This document shows, in pieces, positions 56,930 through 64,000 of a stretch of 64,000 bases of DNA; position 1 is the stretch's first letter, and every line of letters begins with the position of its first letter. Source of the DNA: a bacterium (GTDB lineage: Bacteria; Bacillota; Bacilli; Lactobacillales; Streptococcaceae); contig CAJNBW010000006.1 in the NCBI GenBank assembly GCA_905221105.1, positions 68,838 to 132,837 on the forward strand. The letters are read 5' to 3'. Under the pieces are notes generated by a model. That model had not been told where the DNA came from. It saw only the letters and a program-made list of their open reading frames with translations, and made no database searches. The position numbers were made by a program, and so were the translations under genes.

Positions 56930-58210
56930 TTAACGAATATCCAGGTAATCCAAGACTAATTCGCAGAACATCATGTTGGCCCAAGAGAACCATTCACGAG
57001 AGTAAAGCGTTGGGTCGTCCACGTGGAAGCTTTCATGCATGACACCTGTGCCCCCATCGCAAGCAACCAGCTGATCCAGCAAGAATTTCTTCTCTGCCTT
57101 ATCTCTTGTTGTCAAGCCTTGGATAGAAAGGGCAATGGGCCAGATATAGCGATAGAAGGTATGAGAACTTCCGAGACCACTAGCATATTCTCCTTGGTAG
57201 AAATATGGATTTTCAGGGCTAAGAATGGTACGGCGAGTGGCTTGATACACTTCATCGTCAATGTCGCAGTAACCCAGATAAGGTGCAGCCAACAAACTTG
57301 GTACGTTTGGATCATCCATAATACTAGCATTTCCCAAACCATCCACTTCAAAGGCGTAAATCTTTTCACCCTTGCTGTTGGTGGTGTAGGCGTAGTTTTC
57401 GATTCCTTCTTGGATTTCAGACTGGAGACGCTTAGCATCAGCAATAATACTCTCGCTATCAGCTAGGTCTAGTTCTGCAAAGATTTCTTGCACGTAACCC
57501 AAGACTACTACAGCAAACATATTGGACGGAATCAAGTAGCTATACTGGCAGCAGTCATCACTTGGACGAAAGGCTGACCAAGTCATACCTGTCACTGCAA
57601 AATCAGGTCCAAAGCCATCATTTACCAGAGTATCTTCCTTGCGGTCTGTATCTCGAACAAAACGATAAGGGGAGTTCTTGTGGTCTTGTTCTACCGTCCA
57701 CAGATGAAGAATTTCCTTGGTCGCTGCGACAAAAGTTTCATCAAACTGACTAGTCTCGCCAGTATCTTTCCAGAGGAGATAAGCCAACTGCAAAGGATAG
57801 CAAAGAGAGTCCACTTCGTACTTACGTTCCCAAATCCAGCCATTAAGGTCTGTATGGTCAGTCTCGTGGTGCCCCTTCCAGTTTTCCTCAATGTTAAAGG
57901 AATTGGCATAAGGATCCTTGAGAATCAAGGTCATCTGACGCTTAACCAAACCAGCAACGGTCTGACGCAGGAGGGCATCTCTTTTAGCCACATGCAGGTA
58001 GGGTCTGAGTTGGGCTGTCGAATCTCGAAGCCACATAGCAGGAATATCCCCTGTCAATACAAAAGTTGAACCATCTTCTAGGATTTCAACCGTATTGTCC
58101 AAGGTGTCTGTGTAGCAACGCTCGAAAACATCCACCCACTCTGGATGGTCCTTAGCCCGTTCTGCTACTTCATCCAGCCATTCTCTAACAATTTCTTTCG
58201 AATAAATCAT
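56930..58210 (-). CDS. Family GH125 exo-alpha-1,6-mannosidase
   Basis: A 426-residue enzyme with an alpha/alpha barrel character. Conserved parts: IPAMWLRDSTAQLRPYL, FKDP-type ILKDPYANSFN, and GMTWSAFRPSDDCCQYSYLIPSN. Start ATG 58210 has GAGG upstream. By family it removes alpha-1,6-linked mannose. First gene of the minus-strand enzyme operon; divergent from GH92. Confidence 0.91.
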   Translation of the reverse strand: MIYSKEIVREWLDEVAERAKDHPEWVDVFERCYTDTLDNTVEILEDGSTFVLTGDIPAMWLRDSTAQLRPYLHVAKRDALLRQTVAGLVKRQMTLILKDPYANSFNIEENWKGHHETDHTDLNGWIWERKYEVDSLCYPLQLAYLLWKDTGETSQFDETFVAATKEILHLWTVEQDHKNSPYRFVRDTDRKEDTLVNDGFGPDFAVTGMTWSAFRPSDDCCQYSYLIPSNMFAVVVLGYVQEIFAELDLADSESIIADAKRLQSEIQEGIENYAYTTNSKGEKIYAFEVDGLGNASIMDDPNVPSLLAAPYLGYCDIDDEVYQATRRTILSPENPYFYQGEYASGLGSSHTFYRYIWPIALSIQGLTTRDKAEKKFLLDQLVACDGGTGVMHESFHVDDPTLYSREWFSWANMMFCELVLDYLDIR

Positions 58211-58345
58211 CGTGCAGTTTCCTCTTTCAAACAAGTTTCATTTTCAGTATATAGCTTTTGAGACAGAAAATACATACACAAATGATAGTCATTTTTCTAC
58301 AAACTAGTTATCTTTGAAACTCCTTTTCTAAAGGCCCTCTTTTTC

Positions 58346-58354
58346 TGATATAAT
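58346..58354 (+). promoter_or_regulatory. Extended -10 promoter of the GH92 gene
   Basis: TGATATAAT (hexamer 58349-58354), 27 bases ahead of the GH92 start. On the other strand TATACT at 58246-58251 is a possible -10 for GH125. Confidence 0.6.
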
Positions 58355-58380
58355 GTAGAAAAACAGCTAAAGGAAAGACT

Positions 58381-60477
58381 ATGAAACCACTACTTGAAAC
58401 CATCGATACCCGCTTTGGGACTGCTAGCAAGCATGCCTTTTCTCGAGGAAATACCCTGCCTTATACAGGCCTTCCTTTTGGGATGAATTATTTTGTGCCC
58501 CAGACCAGTGATCAGGAGGGAGCTTGGTTTTTCGATCCGCATCTGCCCGTCTTTCAAGGGATTCGATTAACCCACCAACCCAGTCCTTGGATTGGGGACT
58601 ATTCTTGGCTCCTCCTGACACCTGTCATAGGCCAGCTAGGTGGAGACAGCCTCTTCCATCGTCAGTCTTCCTATGATATGGATAAGGCCTCTTTCCAACC
58701 TCATTATCTGAAAATTTTCTCCCTGCGCTATCAGATTGAAAGCCAGCTCACACCGACTTGCTATGGCGCTTCTATTCGCTTAGAGCAAAATCAGGGTAAA
58801 GCCCTCTCCCTCTATCTTCACGCAACAGATGAACTGACCGTAGAGCAAGTAGATAAGAGAACGCTTGTCCTAAGACAAGAAGGAAAAACTGAGACTACCA
58901 AAAATCCGCTGATACTGTTCACAGTCCTGCAAATGAATACGGATATTCTTGCTATCAGCCAAGAAGGGGGAGACTGGCGAATTGACTTAGCAAGCAGCCA
59001 TGCTGAGATTCAACTAGGCACTTCTTTCATCTCCCCTTCTCAAGCTCTAGTCAATCTACCTCAAGAAGATTTTGATAGCTGTAAAGCAAGTGCCCAAGCG
59101 AACTGGGAAAATCTCCTCCATCGTTTTGACGTTATCGAGACAGGAGAAGCTGACCGAACCTTCTTTGACCACTGCCTTTACAGACTCTTCCTATTTCCTC
59201 AAACTTTTTATGAGGTTAATGAATCAGGGCAAGCCATCCACATGGATCTGACTACTGGTACTGTCAAGCACGGTATCCTCTTTAGCAACAATGGTTTCTG
59301 GGATACCTTCCGCACCACCTTCCCCCTCTTTGCCCTTATCATACCAGAGCATTATCGTCTCTTTTTAGAAGGTTTCCTCAATAGCTACCGCGATACTGGA
59401 TTCCTTCCAAAGTGGCTGGCTCCAGATGAACGTGGTATGATGCCGGGTACCCTGCTAGATGGCATTATCGCAGATAGCGCCTGCAAGGACATGGCCCCCG
59501 ACCTAGAAGAAGAATTTCTCCAAGCCATGCTTGAAACAGCCACCAAGTCCGACCCTCTCGGCATCAATGGTCGCCACGGACTAGTCCAATACCAAGAACT
59601 GGGCTACCTCTCTACCGACCACCACGAAAGCGTCAGCCATACCCTAGACTATGCCTATAGCGACTTTTGTATCGCCAGCTGTGCCAAAAAACTTGGTCAG
59701 GATAACATCGCAGAAACTTATAAAACCGCTTCTCAAAATTACCGCCATCTATTTGACACTAAGACAGGCTACATGCAAGCGCGAGACAATCAAGGAAACT
59801 TCCGTCCTGACTTCTCTCCATACAGTTGGGGACGTGATTATGCCGAATGTTCTGCCATTCAAGCGACTTTAGGCGTTTTACATGACATCCCAGGCTTAAT
59901 CCAGCTTATTGGTGGAAAGGAAGCCTTTAGCCACTACCTTTTGAAAGCCTGTCAGGATGCTCCTCTCTTTGAGACGACAGGCTATGGATACGAGATTCAT
60001 GAGATGAGCGAAATGGCTACCGCTCCTTTTGGACAAGTCGCCATTTCCAACCAGCCGAGCTTCCACATTCCTTATCTCTTCCGTTACAGCAACTACCCTG
60101 ACTACACCGCCCTTCTCATAAAAACACTGCGTCAGAAAGCCTTTCACCCAAGCTGGCAAGCCTATCCTGGCGATGAAGACAATGGTAGCCTATCTGCTTG
60201 GTACATCTGGTCAGCTCTTGGTTTTTATCCGACCTGTCCAGGAAAACCAAGCTACGACCTCGGAATCCCTCTCTTTGACCATCTCCGTATCTACCTAGCT
60301 AAAGAAGGTAAATGGCTGGATATCCATGCCGAGCAAAACTACAGCCACTTCAACTTTGTCAAAGAATGCCGACTGGATAAGGTGCCAGTATCTAGCATTC
60401 AACATCAAGACCTCTTGAAAGCTGAGCAACTAACCTTCACCCTCAGCTGGTTGCCAAGTCAGCCGTCCATTTCCTGA
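58381..60477 (+). CDS. Family GH92 alpha-1,2-mannosidase
   Basis: A 698-residue enzyme without signal peptide. GH92 motifs include FSNNGFWDTFRTTFPLF, HTLDYAYSDFCIA, YSWGRDYAECSAIQ and the catalytic segment YPGDEDNGSLSAWYIWSALGFYP. AAAGGA precedes the start. It removes alpha-1,2-mannose from high-mannose N-glycans, a calcium-dependent family. Transcribed away from the GH125-GH38-ROK-GH20 set and ended by a strong terminator. Confidence 0.92.
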   Translation: MKPLLETIDTRFGTASKHAFSRGNTLPYTGLPFGMNYFVPQTSDQEGAWFFDPHLPVFQGIRLTHQPSPWIGDYSWLLLTPVIGQLGGDSLFHRQSSYDMDKASFQPHYLKIFSLRYQIESQLTPTCYGASIRLEQNQGKALSLYLHATDELTVEQVDKRTLVLRQEGKTETTKNPLILFTVLQMNTDILAISQEGGDWRIDLASSHAEIQLGTSFISPSQALVNLPQEDFDSCKASAQANWENLLHRFDVIETGEADRTFFDHCLYRLFLFPQTFYEVNESGQAIHMDLTTGTVKHGILFSNNGFWDTFRTTFPLFALIIPEHYRLFLEGFLNSYRDTGFLPKWLAPDERGMMPGTLLDGIIADSACKDMAPDLEEEFLQAMLETATKSDPLGINGRHGLVQYQELGYLSTDHHESVSHTLDYAYSDFCIASCAKKLGQDNIAETYKTASQNYRHLFDTKTGYMQARDNQGNFRPDFSPYSWGRDYAECSAIQATLGVLHDIPGLIQLIGGKEAFSHYLLKACQDAPLFETTGYGYEIHEMSEMATAPFGQVAISNQPSFHIPYLFRYSNYPDYTALLIKTLRQKAFHPSWQAYPGDEDNGSLSAWYIWSALGFYPTCPGKPSYDLGIPLFDHLRIYLAKEGKWLDIHAEQNYSHFNFVKECRLDKVPVSSIQHQDLLKAEQLTFTLSWLPSQPSIS

Positions 60478-60483
60478 AATGCA

Positions 60484-60522
60484 AAAATCTCCTAGCAGGA
60501 AAGTCTGCTAGGAGATTTTCTT
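60484..60522. terminator. Bidirectional terminator
   Basis: AAAATCTCCTAGCAG / CTGCTAGGAGATTTT, a 15-base perfect stem with short loop. It serves GH92 and probably the convergent surface-protein gene. Confidence 0.93.
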
Positions 60523-60590
60523 ATGAGAGGTACTGGTTTAAGCTCTGAAAATCGGATTTATCATCTGATGTTTTTCAAACAATCTACCAA

Positions 60591-63500
60591 TTAAGCTTCT
60601 TCGTCTTCTTTACGACGACGGCCCGCAAGACCAAGACCAAGTACTGCACTTGCGGCAGCTGCTACCATAGATGCTACAGAGTCTGCTGTACCTGTATTTG
60701 GCAGTTCTTTAGCCACTGTACGCGCATTTGTTACTTCTTGGTTAGCATTTGCTGCTTGAGCAGTAGCTGGAGCTACAGCTGGTGTTTGAGCAGCTTGGTC
60801 GTTAGCTGGAGTTGCATGATCAGTTGCTGGAGCAACTTTCGCCATGAAGTCTTCGATACGTTTAACCATTGCATCCACTTCTGCTTGACTTGCGTCTGCA
60901 TTAGCAAATACTTTCTTAGCATCTGCTAATAAGTCATTCGCTTCTTTTGCAGTTTCTGCATCAAGCTTAGCTGATTCTTTAATGATCAATTCATCTAATT
61001 GATGGATAGCACCTTCTAACTTAGCTTTATCCACTTTTTCATCAGTGTTATTAGCTGAGTTATTGCCAGAAGTTCCGTTACCGTTACCACTGTTGTTGCC
61101 TCCACCATTTGATGGTACATATGGACGTTGTTTGAATGCATCATCTCTTGGAATTGCTAATACTTGACCTTCTTTTGTAACGATAGTTACATTTCCGGCT
61201 TTATCGATACTAACAGCTGCTTCTTTCTTACCATCTTTTTCGATTGTTGCATTACCATCTTTGTCGATTGTAATTTTCACTTTAGAATCTTTAGATGTGT
61301 AAGTTGTGTTTCCATTTTCATCTATAGATTTAATGTAAGCATCTAAATCGAATTCTTCTACATTTGTGATAGCACCTAGAACTTTGAATTGGAATTTCGC
61401 TTTTTCTTCTGGAGTAATATTAGCAAGGTCTGCTACCTCTACTTTACTCAAGTCGATATCAAGATTATCTCCACCGTGTTTAGATTTAGAAACAGCTTCT
61501 TTATCTTTCACTAGTTGGTCTTTAGAAATTGTTGCTGTAGAACCATCTGGCATTGTTACTGTTGCGTTTCCTTTTTCGTCTACCACTATAGTTGCGCCTG
61601 GGTTTACTGCTTCAATTGCTTTCTTAACAGCTGCTTTTTCAGCGTCTGTTAAGTTTTCTTTATCTTCAACTAATGTACGGATAGCTGGTGTTTTCACTTT
61701 AGCATTTGTTGCTTCATCAGCAAATTTTTTAGCAGGGATTACTAAGTCTGAAGCTGGGATGTTAAGAACTGTTCCATCACCTTTCGTTACTGTTGCATTT
61801 CCTTTATCGTCTACTACTACAGTTGAACCTGGGTTGACTGCTTTAACTTTAGCAATGATTTCATCTTTCTCATCTTTTGTTAATGACTCTGGATCTCCTA
61901 CTACAGTTTTCGCTGCTGGTGTGTTTGCATCGTTACCACCATTAGGTTTTGTAGCATCGCCTTCGACTTTAACTAAGTCTGTTGATGGGATAACTGAAAC
62001 GTTACCATCTTTCACTACAGTTGCATTTCCTTTATCGTCTACTACAACTTCAGCGTCTGGATTTGCTGCTTTAACTTTGTCTTCGATTGCTTTCTTCTCG
62101 TCTGGAGTTAGAGCATTTGAATCTGCTACTTTTGTTTTCGCTGCTGGTGTAACTGCGTTGTCTTTAGCTTTTCCATCGTTCACATCTTTTTCAGATTTTG
62201 TTAAATCTGATGCTGGGATAACTGCTGTCTTACCGTTTGGAAGTGTGACTGTTGCGTTTCCTTTATCGTCTACTACTACAGTTGAATCTGGGTTTACAGC
62301 TTTCACTTTAGCTTCGATTGCTTTCTTCTCGTCTGGAGTTAAGCTATCTGGATTTGCTACTTTTGTCTTAGAAGCTGGTTTAACGATGTCATTTCCTGCT
62401 TTTGGTGCTTTTTCTGCATCTAATGACTTGGTTAAGTCTGCCGCTGGAATGACCGCTGTCTTACCGTTTTCTAATGTTACTGTGGCGTTTCCTTTGTCGT
62501 CTACTGCTACAGTTGAACCTGGGTTGACTGCTGCTACTTTAGCTGCGATTGCTTTTTTCTCTTCTGGAGTTAATGTATCTGGATTCGCTACTACAGTCTT
62601 ATCTGCTGGTTTAACGATGTCATTTCCTGCATTTGGTTTAGCGGCATCTGATGCTGACTTAGTTAAGTCTGTCGCTGGAATTACCGCTGTCTTACCGTTT
62701 TCTAATGTTACTGTTGCATTTCCTTTATCGTCTACTACAACTTCAGCACCTGGATTTACTGCTTTAATTTTAGCTACAATTGCATCTTTCTCATCTTGTG
62801 TTAATGAGTCTGGATTTGCTACTACAGTCTTGTCTGCTGGTTTAACGATGTCGTTGCCTGCGTTTGGCTTAGCTTCATCCGCTGCTGATTTTGTTAAGTC
62901 AGAAGCTGGGATTACTGCTGTCTTACCTTCTGGGGTTGTGACTGTTGCGTTTCCTTTATCGTCTACTACTACAGTTGCACCTGGGTTGACTGCTTTCACT
63001 TTATCTTCGATTGCTTTCTTCTCTTCTGGAGTTAATGCATCTGGATTTGCTACTACAGTCTTATCTGCTGGTTTAACGATGTCGTTGCCTGCGTTTGGCT
63101 TAGCAGCATCTGATGCTGACTTAGTCAAGTCTGTTGCTGGAATTACCGCTGTCTTACCTTCTGGGGTTGTGACTGTCGCATTTCCTTTATCGTCTACGAC
63201 TACAGTTGAACCTGGGTTGACTGCTGCTACTTTAGCTGCGATTGCTTTTTTCTCTTCTGGAGTTAATGCATCTGGATTCGCTACTACAGTCTTATCTGCT
63301 GGTTTAACGATGTCATTTCCTGCATTTGGTTTGGCGGCATCTGATGCTGACTTAGTCAAGTCTGACGCTGGGATAACCGCTGTCTTACCTTCTGGGGTTG
63401 TGACTGTCGCGTTTCCTTTATCGTCCACTACTACAGTTGATCCTGGGTTAACAGCTTTAATCTTATCTTCGATCGCTTTCTTCTCAGCATCTGTAAGTTT

Positions 63501-64000
63501 AGCTGGATTTGCTACTACTGTCTTATCCGCTGGTTTAACGATATCGTTGCCTGCGTTTGGTTTAGCTGCATCTGATGCTGACTTAGTCAAGTCTGACGCT
63601 GGGATAACCGCTGTCTTACCTTCTGGGGTTGTGACTGTCGCGTTTCCTTTATCGTCCACTACTACAGTTGATCCTGGGTTAACAGCTTTAATCTTATCTT
63701 CGATCGCTTTCTTCTCAGCATCTGTAAGTTTAGCTGGATTTGCTACTACAGTTTTGTCTGCTGGTTTAACAATGTCATTTCCTGCGTTTGGCTTAGTTGC
63801 ATCTTCTGGTGATTTAACTAAATCTATTGCTGGAATTACTGCTGTCTTACCTTCTGGTGTTGTTACTGTTGCGTTTCCTTTGTCGTCTACTGCTACAGTT
63901 GCACCTGGGTTAACAGCTTTAACCTTATCTTCGATCGCTTTCTTCTCAGCATCTGTAAGTTTAGCTGGATTTGCTACTACTGTCTTATCCGCTGGTTTAA
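60591..64000 (-). CDS. LPXTG cell-wall-anchored repeat protein, C-terminal part
   Basis: At least 1136 codons are in the window; the frame stays open to the right edge, so the start and signal peptide lie outside. From about 61500 to the edge, at least 11 tandem units of about 77 residues occur (KPADKTVVANP, DDKGNATVT, KTAVIPASDLTKS). Then come a diverged lysine-rich segment, a Gly/Asn-rich linker, a helical FIVAR-like domain (60830-61040), an Ala/Pro linker, LPNTG (60690-60704), a hydrophobic helix and RRRKEDEEA. Sortase should attach it to the wall. Probable adhesin; ligand unknown. An internal GTG at 63659 is not a start. Confidence 0.93.
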   Translation of the reverse strand, partial: KPADKTVVANPAKLTDAEKKAIEDKVKAVNPGATVAVDDKGNATVTTPEGKTAVIPAIDLVKSPEDATKPNAGNDIVKPADKTVVANPAKLTDAEKKAIEDKIKAVNPGSTVVVDDKGNATVTTPEGKTAVIPASDLTKSASDAAKPNAGNDIVKPADKTVVANPAKLTDAEKKAIEDKIKAVNPGSTVVVDDKGNATVTTPEGKTAVIPASDLTKSASDAAKPNAGNDIVKPADKTVVANPDALTPEEKKAIAAKVAAVNPGSTVVVDDKGNATVTTPEGKTAVIPATDLTKSASDAAKPNAGNDIVKPADKTVVANPDALTPEEKKAIEDKVKAVNPGATVVVDDKGNATVTTPEGKTAVIPASDLTKSAADEAKPNAGNDIVKPADKTVVANPDSLTQDEKDAIVAKIKAVNPGAEVVVDDKGNATVTLENGKTAVIPATDLTKSASDAAKPNAGNDIVKPADKTVVANPDTLTPEEKKAIAAKVAAVNPGSTVAVDDKGNATVTLENGKTAVIPAADLTKSLDAEKAPKAGNDIVKPASKTKVANPDSLTPDEKKAIEAKVKAVNPDSTVVVDDKGNATVTLPNGKTAVIPASDLTKSEKDVNDGKAKDNAVTPAAKTKVADSNALTPDEKKAIEDKVKAANPDAEVVVDDKGNATVVKDGNVSVIPSTDLVKVEGDATKPNGGNDANTPAAKTVVGDPESLTKDEKDEIIAKVKAVNPGSTVVVDDKGNATVTKGDGTVLNIPASDLVIPAKKFADEATNAKVKTPAIRTLVEDKENLTDAEKAAVKKAIEAVNPGATIVVDEKGNATVTMPDGSTATISKDQLVKDKEAVSKSKHGGDNLDIDLSKVEVADLANITPEEKAKFQFKVLGAITNVEEFDLDAYIKSIDENGNTTYTSKDSKVKITIDKDGNATIEKDGKKEAAVSIDKAGNVTIVTKEGQVLAIPRDDAFKQRPYVPSNGGGNNSGNGNGTSGNNSANNTDEKVDKAKLEGAIHQLDELIIKESAKLDAETAKEANDLLADAKKVFANADASQAEVDAMVKRIEDFMAKVAPATDHATPANDQAAQTPAVAPATAQAANANQEVTNARTVAKELPNTGTADSVASMVAAAASAVLGLGLAGRRRKEDEEA
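61500..64000 (-). repeat. 231-base tandem repeats in the surface-protein gene
   Basis: The unit length is 231 bases (77 codons). Units near the right edge share runs of more than 150 identical bases (e.g. the segments starting 63359 and 63590). Units toward 61600 have diverged in protein sequence and length. The array continues past the window. Confidence 0.92.

Noticed and set aside
63659..63661. GTG as the start of the surface protein
   Set aside because: It lies within a repeat unit, has no ribosome site, and the frame continues to the window edge with further repeats.
61500..64000. Regular repeats that could suggest a CRISPR array
   Set aside because: The 231-base units are fully coding in one frame and have no spacers; they are protein repeats.

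Overview
The window looks like chromosome from a mitis-group Streptococcus close to S. pneumoniae. Evidence: seven BOX repeats (the pneumococcal/mitis intergenic element), an Rgg/SHP quorum-sensing module with a double-glycine peptide, streptococcal operon order (tsaB-rimI-tsaD, rpoY-rnjA, sdaAB-sdaAA, met ABC transporter with an M20 peptidase), and an N-glycan degradation set of pneumococcal type. Two points argue against a typical pneumococcus: no pspA-like gene lies beside mnmA, and the N-glycan importer sits directly next to the mannosidase/hexosaminidase genes, which from memory are far apart in pneumococcal genomes. S. mitis or S. pseudopneumoniae is my best guess; this is inference. No tRNA, rRNA, insertion sequence or CRISPR array was seen, and no gene-free stretch exceeds 300 bases.

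Layout. 1-2.9 kb: start of mutL, a LytTR/DUF3021 pair, nrdI and a four-helix membrane protein. 2.9-6.5 kb: a YesM/YesN-type two-component system with a DUF624 protein. 6.5-16.4 kb: an MptD-type membrane protein, then a methionine ABC operon (metQ, M20 peptidase, metN, metI), a polar amino acid binding protein and azlCD. An Rgg-MFS cassette is wedged between the end of metI and a duplicated metI fragment. 16.4-19.8 kb: an Rgg/SHP-controlled operon (Vp1-type peptide, CPBP protease, MFS exporter). 19.9-28.4 kb: conserved RNA-modification and RNA-decay genes (tsaD, rimI, tsaB, rpoY, rnjA, mnmG, mnmA). 28.5-33.2 kb: a bacteriocin-type ABC exporter operon divergent from a third Rgg. 33.2-47.4 kb: a LysM wall protein, serine dehydratase, a CapD-like dehydratase, a glycosyltransferase, MFS, a PadR operon, DUF4299, trhO and an orphan immunity pair. 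47.5-60.5 kb: the N-glycan import and degradation island. 60.6 kb to the end: an LPXTG repeat adhesin whose N-terminus lies outside the window.

How the genes work together. The glycan island pairs a lipoprotein-dependent importer (NgtS/P1/P2) with GH92, GH125 and GH38 mannosidases, a GH20 hexosaminidase and a ROK kinase, enough to dismantle high-mannose and complex N-glycan pieces after uptake. A CcpA (cre) box lies in front of the importer. Three separate Rgg regulators each sit beside export-type genes. The best-defined one has a 25-codon pheromone gene and two divergent promoters placed symmetrically around one dyad.
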